64,000 nucleotides of DNA from Daedaleopsis sinensis. Lineage: Eukaryota; Basidiomycota; Agaricomycetes; Polyporales; Polyporaceae. Position 1 is the stretch's first letter, and each line of letters begins with the position of its first letter. The stretch is from NCBI GenBank assembly GCA_033807695.1, contig CM066309.1, positions 2,790,001 through 2,854,000 on the forward strand, given 5' to 3'. The notes beneath the pieces are model-generated. The model was not told the origin of the DNA and did not search any database. It worked only from the letters and a program-made list of their open reading frames with translations. A program made the position numbers and the translations under genes. This document shows positions 12,108 to 20,121 of this stretch, in pieces.

Positions 12108-12329
12108 GTGGCCGGCCACGCGACCCGCGGGAGGGGGGTGGTGGTGCTTCGTACGTAGTGATCGCCGCTGCCGTGTCCGCCTTCCTGTAGGGTCCCTGCC
12201 CGTCTTGCTAGAGTAGGGCCAGGGGGTACATCGTGCTTCTCCGCTATTGCTGCCGTCTCGTGTTCACCAGTCCGTGGGTCGCCCGCATCGACTGTCGGTC
12301 CTACGCACGCGCGCTGTCGTCTCGTGTTC

Positions 12330-12592
12330 ATCAGTCCGTGTGTCGTCCGCATCGCTCGCCAGTCCGTGTATCGTTCGCTTCGCTCGCCAGTCTGTGTATC
12401 GCCCGAATCGCTCGCCAGTCCGTGTATCGCCCGAATCGCTCGCCAGTCCGTGTATCGCCCGAATCGCTCGCCAGTCCGTGTATCGCCCGAATCGCTCGCC
12501 AGTCCGTGTATCGCTCGCTTCGCTCGCCAGTCCGTGTATCGCTCGAATCGCTCGCCAGTCCGCGTGTTGTTCGCTTCGCTCGCCAGTCCTGC
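12330..12592. repeat. 28-bp minisatellite between genes A and B
   Basis: About nine tandem copies of a 28-bp unit containing CGCTCGCCAGTCCGTGTATC, alternating CCCGAAT and CGCTT variants. It falls in the A-B intergenic interval, inside element 2. Confidence 0.85.
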
Positions 12593-12814
12593 GCGCGCGT
12601 ACCGTAGTACCTTGTGCTCCAGCCCGTTTATCGCCCTGGTCCCGCCCGTTTCATCCTCGTGCGCCGACGGAGAAAGGGGGCGCGCGGGCTCAGTTCCCCC
12701 CTAGTTCCCGTCGGGACGAGACATGGCGCCGCCAGAACGATGTGCCAGCGCCGCCTTGCTGAGTCGGGGCCGTGGTCTGGGCGCCAGGCCTCCCCCCCCC
12801 TGAATGGCGTGGCC

Positions 12815-12823
12815 CATAAAAGG
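12815..12823 (+). promoter_or_regulatory. TATA-like box of antisense gene B
   Basis: CATAAAAGG about 70 bp upstream of the gene B start, after a C-rich stretch. Confidence 0.4.
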
Positions 12824-12892
12824 CCTCCACGCGGCCGGGCGGGCGGTAGCTTCGTGCCCTGCGTCTCCTCGCCCGCCTACTCGCCGACGCAC

Positions 12893-13599
12893 ATGCCGGT
12901 TCGGTTGCGCCCTCTGTTCGAGCTCTCGAACTCCCATCGGGACTTCTACCATTCTTACACCGCCACCATACTGAGTCGCTTCCTTCGCCTCCTCGATCGG
13001 ATCGAGACGAAGGCTGCCGCTGGTGACGTCGACGGGCCCGGGCTGTCGGACCTGCTCCAAGAGATCGGGCCTGTATTAGTACGCGCTCCGAACTTGTGAT
13101 CCGTCGCCCAGAATGGGAACTGAATTCCCCGTTTTAGGTGGCCTGGTGCGCGCTTCACGACGGGGCTCCAACCGTCCTTCGTCAGGACCTGCACCGTGTA
13201 GCTGCAGCGTTCGCCCGATTGCCAGAGGGCGAGCGTCTTGAGGCCGAATTCGACAACGCGGTGATGGACGTCGTAGACCCCATCCGCGACCAATACCTCG
13301 TCGTGGCGCGCGCGTACGTCCAGTACCAGCGTCTGGTCCTGAACGCAGTGGAGTCCCAGCTCGCGGACCCTGTACACGAGATCGCGACCTCCGCGCGGCT
13401 GCGCACGTTGGAGGCGGAGACCGATCTACTTGTCGCGGAGGTGGAGCGGCGCGAGGCGTTACAGTTGAGGGTCGCGGCACAGCGCGCGAGGCAGGCGGAA
13501 TTGGGGGCTCCGGGCGTAGTGACAGCGGAGGCGGTCGCCGCGGAAGCCGAAGCCGTAGGGGGCGCACCGGATACCATAGTAGTCGACGAGGAGTTTTGA
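12893..13599 (+). CDS. Antisense gene B: helical protein of unknown function
   Basis: Not recognised. Exon 1 is 12893-13078 (62 codons), the intron is 13079-13137 (59 nt, GTACGC...TTTTAG, phase 0), and exon 2 is 13138-13599, giving about 215 residues. Helical segments flank the intron; the second half (ARLRTLEAETDLLVAEVERR) is a strong coiled-coil candidate, followed by an Ala/Glu-rich acidic tail ending DEEF. Length, intron phase and helix content parallel gene A and the N-terminal part of gene C, so the three are probably diverged duplicates. It lies about 200 bp upstream of gene C in the same direction. Confidence 0.6.
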
Positions 13600-13801
13600 G
13601 GCAGTCCGTAGGAAGAATAGAAGCGTTCCGGCAGCGCGCGCCGGGTCCGTCCCGGCGTTGTTTTGTAAACAGAGACGAGGGGAAGTTGATGGGCCCCTGG
13701 GCCGTACGTCCTTCCTTAAAATGTCGCGCCCTTCGTGGGTTCTTCTTTTGCGTGCGCGTCTTCGTTCCTCTCTCTCTCTCCTACCTCTTCTCGCCGCCGC
13801 C

Positions 13802-15812
13802 ATGTCCCCCTCGGCCACTCCTTCGTCCGTCACGCTCCCTACGGTCCCTCCTTCGTCCGTTTCCCTCGTACCCGACCCAGGCCCCGAGCCTCCGCTTACC
13901 CAACGCGTCCCGAAGTCGGCCTCCCCTACACCCTCGGTTGCCGCTGAGGAGGCTGCGGACTTCTTTGCCAACACTGGCGCGGAGGAGTTGGCGCGAATGG
14001 GGGAGGCGGAGGCCCGGAAGGCCATTGACCGCGCTCTCGAGTGCATGGTACGCCCCGTTGGTTCGTTCGCCATCCGTGCCCGACTGCTAACCTCGGCTCT
14101 ACCAGGACCAGCTGGAGTTCGACAGCTTGGGCGAGGCCGACGGCTCCTTCGCCCCGTTCCTCGAGGCCAGTAAAAGGGTCTTCGACGCGTCCGACGCGTA
14201 CGAGGTCGTGCTGGAGTACACCACGCGGTCCCGGGCCCGTGCCGTCGCCCTCTTCGCGCAGCGCGTCGCTTCTGAGACTCACGCCGGCAGGCTGCGCAAC
14301 GCGCGCCGGCTCCTGTTCCTCGCTAAGTGGGAGCAGCACGAGTGTGCGCTCCTGGGCGACTACCGCAAGCTTCCGCGCGTCCCGCCGGCGGACGTCCAAG
14401 CCCTTGCCCACCGTGCCGCGCGCGGAGAAGACGTTGCCGCCCCGTGGATTGTCCCCGCTTCACCGCCGCCCGAGGAGGAGGGGACCGCCTCTCCCGCCGT
14501 CGCTGTCGGGCCGGGCCTCACGCCGGGGGACGCCACCCCCTCCGCTGCCGTCGACCCCGTGGAGCTCGACTCCTTCCTCGAGTCCCTCACCCTCCCGCGT
14601 CAGACCCCTGTCCCTGTCGAGGCGGACGACGATGCGGCTCCGCTCGCCTCTCCCTTCACCCCCACGGCTCCAGTGAAGCGTACGCGCGCCCAGCGTGAGG
14701 CGGAGCCTGAGCCTGGGGCCGTCCCCCTCACCCTTCCGACCCCCCCCGCTGCTGCTCCTTCCGCTACGCCCGGGGACGGACGGGTTACTCGACGGTCCGC
14801 CGTTCGCCAGACCACGCTCCCCGCTGCGCCGAAGGGTCGGATCACCACCACCGGTAAGAAGACCGGCTCGACCCCCACGCCCGTCGTCAACAACATGGGG
14901 GAGGTCGCGGCGACCGTCTGGATCTCTGGGCCGTGCGACAAGTGCGCGGCTAGCGGACGTCCGTGCACCAAGGCCAACCCCAACGGTCTCCGCTGCGACC
15001 GGTGCGCGAACCCGCCCACGCACAAGGCGGCCTGCATGTACGGCGGGCTGTCCACGACGGGCGAGTTCAAGTCCGCGACCAACGCCGTGCTCGGTGTCTA
15101 TAACGGCGCCGGGTTCGCGCTGAGGTCGAACAGCCGCGAGCCCCACACCACTCTCCAGGCCATCCGGGTCGCGCGCGATTTCGAGAAGAGCGGCCGCGAG
15201 ATTCGGGTCCTCGACCAGGCCGCGCTGCAGGGGCGGCTCTTTCACCGGAGTGACCACCTGACGCTGATCGGGACCGCCAAGGGGCCTACTCCCTACCCCC
15301 CGCCCGAGCAGCTGAAGGAGCTGGCCGTCGCTTGCGCTACCTCGCAGGCCGTCAGCGCCGCCATGGCGGGGGACGGGCGCGCGCCTCCTGACGCCGAGGT
15401 GGTCGAGATCTCCGAGGACGAGGACGAGGCCCCTCCTCCCAAGAAGGCCCGCGTTTCCTCCGCAACGAAGGCCGGGTCCGGCGCGGTGGACAAGAAGAAG
15501 AGGCCCGTCGCCTCCGCGTCGTCGTCCGGGAAGGCGCGTGCCGGGACCGAGGTGCTCCCCAAGGAGGAGTTCGAGCCGTTCGACCTGGACCTCGCGCGGG
15601 AGGGTCGCGAGCGGGCGAACTTCCTCGTCGAGCAGATCTGGGCGAACGCGCGGGAGCTCGTCGGTATCCGCCGTCGCGAGCAACGCCTCTCCGGGGAGCC
15701 GTTTGGGAGCGACTTCGCGCCCGGGCTGCCCGAGGTGGTGTCGTTCGCTGACAAGTTCAGTAGCGACCCCAACGCCGCCGTCCTCCGCGCGGTCTTGAAG
15801 GAGGACGCGTGA
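13802..15812 (+). CDS. Antisense gene C: protein with Zn2Cys6-like cluster
   Basis: Exon 1 is 13802-14047 (82 codons), the intron is 14048-14105 (58 nt, GTACGC...CTAAC...CTACCAG, phase 0), and exon 2 is 14106-15812, giving about 650 residues. The start ATG sits in a good context (GCCGCCATGTCC); the frame is also open upstream to 13658. The order is: helical N-terminus, long Pro/Thr/Ala-rich linker, and a cysteine cluster at about 14936-15035 with spacing C-x2-C-x6-C-x9-C-x2-C-x9-C, close to the Gal4-type fungal zinc cluster. After that come an acidic EISEDEDEAPPPKKAR stretch with a nuclear-localisation look and a C-terminal helical region. DNA binding is inferred from cysteine spacing only; basic residues between the cysteines are fewer than in classic Gal4 domains. 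A long open frame on the opposite strand (15860-14460) lacks any domain and is judged a shadow. Confidence 0.68.
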
Positions 15813-16315
15813 TCGTCGGGCGAGTGGTCGCCTCGTAGGCCCCCTCTTGGACTTCTGCATGCTTGATTCGTACGCGTGGGCCCCCCGTTCTTCTCGTCAT
15901 GTTCTCTCCGTGGACTTCTCTCGGCGCTCGCGCCCTCATCGCCTCGCCTCCTCTTCCCTACTATACCTCCAATCCCTAATCCTGTCCCTCCTCTCGCCCT
16001 CGCGTCTCTCTCTTTTCATCGTTCCTTCTCGCTCGTCGCTGTCGTCGTCGTCGCTTTGTACGCTCCGGAGCCTACGCTCCCGTATATACCGCTGGTCCTT
16101 CTGGTCGCGCTTGCTGTAAGTCCGCTTTCTTGTACGCTTGGCCCGGAATGCATCGTCGTCTGGTCTCCGTCTCGTGTCGCGTGTAGCTCATAGTCTAGTT
16201 TCGTGGAAGGGAGAGTTGAATTGATTGTTGGTAAGGGAGTACAAGTGCGAGTCGGTGTGCTACACAGGCCTGGTGTTGAAGCGCTCCTTCCTCCTGCGCG
16301 CGTTGTCGCCGCCGT
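15813..16315. other. Non-coding stretch between gene C and pol
   Basis: Convergent 3' regions of gene C (+) and pol (-). It is pyrimidine-rich (long TCTCTC/CTTC runs). No convincing gene is seen. Confidence 0.5.
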
Positions 16316-16352
16316 TCTCCCCCCAACTGAAATTGGCTCCCTCCTGGGGGCC
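16316..16352 (-). other. Proximal (second) polypurine tract and hairpin of element 2
   Basis: Directly after the pol stop, on the minus strand: a GGCCCCC-AGGA-GGGAGCC stem (16352-16335, one G-T pair on the other strand), an AATTTCAGTT spacer, then GGGGGGAGA (16324-16316). Layout and spacing match 11393-11429, but the stem bases differ and pairing is kept. Confidence 0.65.
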
Positions 16353-16360
16353 CGGCCCAC

Positions 16361-19300
16361 TCAGTCTTCCTCGTCTTGCGTGTCCTGAGGTTCGCCGCGG
16401 TCGTCGTAGTCGTCCTCGTCCTGCTCCATCTGGGCGACGCGGTCACGTGACACGTCTAAGTCGGACAGGTCGAACGCGATCAGCTCTTCGCGCGCGAGGT
16501 AGGGGAGCAGTCGGAATGCGGCGACTGGGCGGTCGTGGACCGCTCCATCCAGCTCCGCCACGATGTAGGCCCCTCCACGGTTCCTAGAAACCACCACCAG
16601 TGGTCCCAGGTATCGCGGGCGCATCTTGCGGTTGAGGGACTTCTCGATCGCCGTGTTTCGGATGAGGACCAGCCGCCCGCGCGCGAAGTTGTAGTCGCGT
16701 ACCGTTCGCGCGTGCAGGCGTTCGAACTCTTGTGCCGCGTGGACCCTCGCGCGATAGACTCGCGAGCGTAGCTTCTCAAGTTGCTCTGGCCGTTTCTGCA
16801 GTGCCACCGCGCGCTGCGCGATGAGGTCCGCCGTCGATAGGAGCTCCGTCGGCGTTGGCATGAGGTAGGTAGCTTCAGCGATGTCGAAGGGTAAGATAGC
16901 CTGCGTCCCGGTCACTGCGAAGTAAGGGGAACACCCCATCCGGCGCCGCGTGGTTACGCGGTCCGCCCAGAGCACTGAGTAGACTCTAGACACCCACTCG
17001 CTCTGCGCGTCGTCGAAGCAAGACTTGAACAGGGCCTCCCTGACGTCGACATGCGCGCGCTCCACGATTCCATTCGCGCGCGAATTGTAGCCCGAAATCC
17101 GGATGTGCTTTACGTGATATTGTCGCTCCAGATGCTCGAGAGCCGCGACGAAGGCGGACCCGTTGTCAGACACAATCTCGGAGAGGGCGCCCCACCGGCA
17201 CAGTAGGTCCTGGTAGATCCAATCGCCCAGGGCCTTCGCGGTCTGAACAGTGGAGGCGCGACCTTCCGCATAACTCGTCGTCGCGCAGCGCGCGTGGAAG
17301 AAGTGCTTGTATCGGCCGGGCATGTCCATCGTGTCCATGTGGACGCGGACCATGGGGGGTGCGGGAAGTGCGACCGTGGGCGGGATCTGAACGCGCGAGG
17401 TCTGGCGGACCTGGCATTGGTGGCAGGACTTAACATACCAAGCGATGTCGGCCTTCATCTCGGGCCACCAGAAGCGTTCCCCCACGAATGAAATCGTCGC
17501 GGCGATCCCGCGGTGGCCGAGGTGGTCGTGTAGCGCTACCAGTACTTCCATGCGCGTGTCGGGACCCAGTACCCGTCGATGGTTCCCGTCGCGCGCGATA
17601 CGCCACAGTCGGTCGTCGCGTAGGAAGAACTGCCGCGCGTACTTCTCGAATCGCTCGCGTGCGCGTTCCGACGTCGTTGGTAGGGAACCGTTCTTCAGCC
17701 AGAGCTGGACGAGGTCTACGCGCGCGTCGAATTCTTGCGCCGCTGAGGTACGCGGGCAGGCGCTGTAGTCGGGCGGTTTGATCGCCGGCGTGGATGCGGC
17801 CGTCCCGCTGGTCTGTTGGAAGAAGGCGTCGACCTCCCGCGCCGTGCGCGGCGTGGAGTATACGATGGGTGCGTCTGGCAACCGCGGTGGTAGGTTCACG
17901 AGGTGGAGGAAGCCGTACATGTTGTCGATCCAGTCGTCGAACTCCTCGTTCTCCTCTTGGTCGCCTTCTTCGTCCCCGGGTTGTCGGACGCGTCGGCTGA
18001 GTCCGTCAGGTCCGTGCAGTACCCCAGGAACGTGACGTAGCTCGAAGTGAAACATACTGATCGCGATGATCCACCGGTTCATAACTGCGCTAGGCGCGAT
18101 GTCCGGGTTCTTCAGCATGTCGCGTATCGCCGTCGCGTCGATCTCGACTACTAAGTTCCGGACGCCCACGAGCCAGAGCTTCATCGCGCGGAGCGCGCGG
18201 AACAAGCCGTACAGCTCCAGTTTGGGCTGCGAGAAGCGCGCTTCGCGGTCGTTCAAGGTAATCGACCCGAAACGGCTGTAGTAGCGTCGGCGGGGGTCGT
18301 CCCGGTCTTCTTGGCATAGCAGGTAGCCGACTGCGATCTTCGACGTGTCGACGGCGAGGATGACTGGCGCGTCGTCCTCGTAGTCGATCGCTCGGAGCGC
18401 CGGGGAGTGGGCTAGCGCCGACTTGAGGTCCTCCATCGCGCGCACCTGGTCGGGCCCCCATTCGAACGGCGCGTCCTTCCGGAGCAGCTTGTTGAGCGGG
18501 TTCGCTATCTTCGCGAAGTCCTTGATGAAGATGCGCGCGACTCCAACCGTACCCAGGAACGCGCGCACGTCGGAGACCGTCTTACATACTGTCCAGTTGA
18601 CTACGGCCTGTACGCACTCCGGATCCGCCACGCGCCCTTCCGGGGTGCATCGGCTTCCGAGGGCGCCAAAACGCGGGGGCGCAAAGCGCGACTTCTTACC
18701 GGAGAACGTACCTCCTGCGTGCTTGATGCGCTGAATGATACGGTTGTCGTTCCGCAGCTGTTCCCAGACGAAGCGCCGGACTCCGGGGTTTTCGGGGATG
18801 CATTCGGGAGTTCCGTCCTCCAACAGGTACGCGCTCTTCGGGCCCATGACGAAGACGTCGTCGATGTAGTTTGCTGCGTGGTCCGGCATCTCCGGCTGGA
18901 GGATGAACGCGATGTCGTCGTGGAAGATAGGTACGGAGTTCGTCCATCCCATGGGCAGCGTGGTAAGCCGCATCGCGCCGAACGGGGTCTGGAATGTCGT
19001 GAGGTCACGCGAGTCGGGATGGATCTCCCGCTCGTCGTAGCCGACGTAGAGGTCGAAGGTCGAGCCACAGGGGCGCCCTCCGAACTGCTCCGCGATGTGC
19101 TCCGGTACGGGGGGAACTCCGCTGTGTTGGATCGTGATGCGGTTCAACGGCTCGAGCGAGTGGACGATGCGCAACTTCCCGTCCTTCTTGAGCACGCAGA
19201 ACCACCGCGTGCGGTACGACGCGTTGGACGGCTCGTACACGCCATTGTCGATCTTCTGCTTGATCATCTCGAGGAGCACGCGGAAGATGCCAGGGGGGAC

Positions 19301-20092
19301 GGGAGCGTTTCTTTCATTGTAAGGAACGTGGTCGACTACCGCGAGCCGTACAGGAGGAAACATATCTTGGCGGAAACGACCGCGCTCGGACTCTTCCCAT
19401 GCGAACGCGAGCTCCTGTTTGCACATGAGGTCGTGTAGGACGCGTAGCTCCTCCGGTGACAGCCACTCCCGGTGGATTTCGTCGATCAGGTCGTGTCGTT
19501 CCTGGGTGTACCTCCCGGTCGGCTTGAAGGGGGGCGGATTCGCATCGAGCTGGGGCATGTTTTCGAGGGGGTCGCCGACGCGGTTCCGCACTATCCGGAA
19601 GTGTTCCGGGAGGTGGCTCGCTACCGGACGTACTTTCTTTGCGACCGGCTTGTACTTCTTCTTCGTTTTCGCGTAGACTTCGATGGATTCTTCAGGCCAA
19701 GCGCGCGCTCGCGCCTGGCCGGTGGGGGACGCGCTTCGTGCGCCAAGGGGAGTAGGGCGACGGCCCAGCGATTTTGTCGGTCGAGAGGGGTACGCGCGCG
19801 CGCGTACGTAGTATGGGTGCGACTCCTGCGGAGCCGCTTTTGGGGGTCGAGGTTCTGGACCAGGCCCGGGGGCCTTCGCCGACGCGGTATCGAACGACGA
19901 CGGTACTTCAGACGGAGAGAGCGGAACGGAGGAAACGAAGGAAGCAGAGGCAAAAGCGTTGTTGATTTTTGTAGATGTTTCGGGGTCATCGGTCGCGAAT
20001 AGATAGGCGTGCTGAATCGTTTCGGGGCTGGTATCTTCGAGTTCGGCGTACGAGGTCAGGTCCAACTGGCCCGTCGTGTGGTCGTACTCCAC
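16361..20092 (-). CDS. pol: Ty3/gypsy Pol: reverse transcriptase, RNase H, integrase
   Basis: At least 1243 residues. RT spans about residues 260-450, with FDLYVGYD near 345 and the catalytic YIDD near 409-412. RNase H starts near 575 (VILAVDTSK). The integrase HHCC zinc domain is near 853-892 (HDHLGH...CHQCQ) and the DDE core follows, with HMDTMDMPG, SDNGSAF and the Glu of IVERAH at about 918, 974 and 1010. A C-terminal region ends in an acidic tail (DEED). The frame is offset -1 from Gag-protease and stays open upstream past 20092 to overlap the end of that frame. No classical slippery heptamer was seen in the zero frame near 20125-20150, so how it is expressed is unclear. No internal stop was found, consistent with an active element. 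Confidence 0.92.
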   Translation of the reverse strand: MEYDHTTGQLDLTSYAELEDTSPETIQHAYLFATDDPETSTKINNAFASASFVSSVPLSPSEVPSSFDTASAKAPGPGPEPRPPKAAPQESHPYYVRARAYPSRPTKSLGRRPTPLGARSASPTGQARARAWPEESIEVYAKTKKKYKPVAKKVRPVASHLPEHFRIVRNRVGDPLENMPQLDANPPPFKPTGRYTQERHDLIDEIHREWLSPEELRVLHDLMCKQELAFAWEESERGRFRQDMFPPVRLAVVDHVPYNERNAPVPPGIFRVLLEMIKQKIDNGVYEPSNASYRTRWFCVLKKDGKLRIVHSLEPLNRITIQHSGVPPVPEHIAEQFGGRPCGSTFDLYVGYDEREIHPDSRDLTTFQTPFGAMRLTTLPMGWTNSVPIFHDDIAFILQPEMPDHAANYIDDVFVMGPKSAYLLEDGTPECIPENPGVRRFVWEQLRNDNRIIQRIKHAGGTFSGKKSRFAPPRFGALGSRCTPEGRVADPECVQAVVNWTVCKTVSDVRAFLGTVGVARIFIKDFAKIANPLNKLLRKDAPFEWGPDQVRAMEDLKSALAHSPALRAIDYEDDAPVILAVDTSKIAVGYLLCQEDRDDPRRRYYSRFGSITLNDREARFSQPKLELYGLFRALRAMKLWLVGVRNLVVEIDATAIRDMLKNPDIAPSAVMNRWIIAISMFHFELRHVPGVLHGPDGLSRRVRQPGDEEGDQEENEEFDDWIDNMYGFLHLVNLPPRLPDAPIVYSTPRTAREVDAFFQQTSGTAASTPAIKPPDYSACPRTSAAQEFDARVDLVQLWLKNGSLPTTSERARERFEKYARQFFLRDDRLWRIARDGNHRRVLGPDTRMEVLVALHDHLGHRGIAATISFVGERFWWPEMKADIAWYVKSCHQCQVRQTSRVQIPPTVALPAPPMVRVHMDTMDMPGRYKHFFHARCATTSYAEGRASTVQTAKALGDWIYQDLLCRWGALSEIVSDNGSAFVAALEHLERQYHVKHIRISGYNSRANGIVERAHVDVREALFKSCFDDAQSEWVSRVYSVLWADRVTTRRRMGCSPYFAVTGTQAILPFDIAEATYLMPTPTELLSTADLIAQRAVALQKRPEQLEKLRSRVYRARVHAAQEFERLHARTVRDYNFARGRLVLIRNTAIEKSLNRKMRPRYLGPLVVVSRNRGGAYIVAELDGAVHDRPVAAFRLLPYLAREELIAFDLSDLDVSRDRVAQMEQDEDDYDDRGEPQDTQDEED

Positions 20093-20121
20093 GACGAGGG
20101 CGAGATCTCCCTGACTGTCAG

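Noticed and set aside
11157..12119. 320-codon minus-strand frame across the LTR edge and gene A
   Set aside because: It crosses the LTR boundary and PPT, has no domain, and mirrors gene A.
12330..12592. CRISPR-like array
   Set aside because: Head-to-tail repeats without unique spacers, in a eukaryotic retroelement; it is a minisatellite.
14460..15860. 466-codon minus-strand frame opposite antisense gene C
   Set aside because: It is Arg/Gly-rich with no domain and no start context. The plus strand has a splice-consistent gene with a cysteine cluster, so this is a codon-bias shadow. It would be on the element's sense strand, so it was weighed before rejection.
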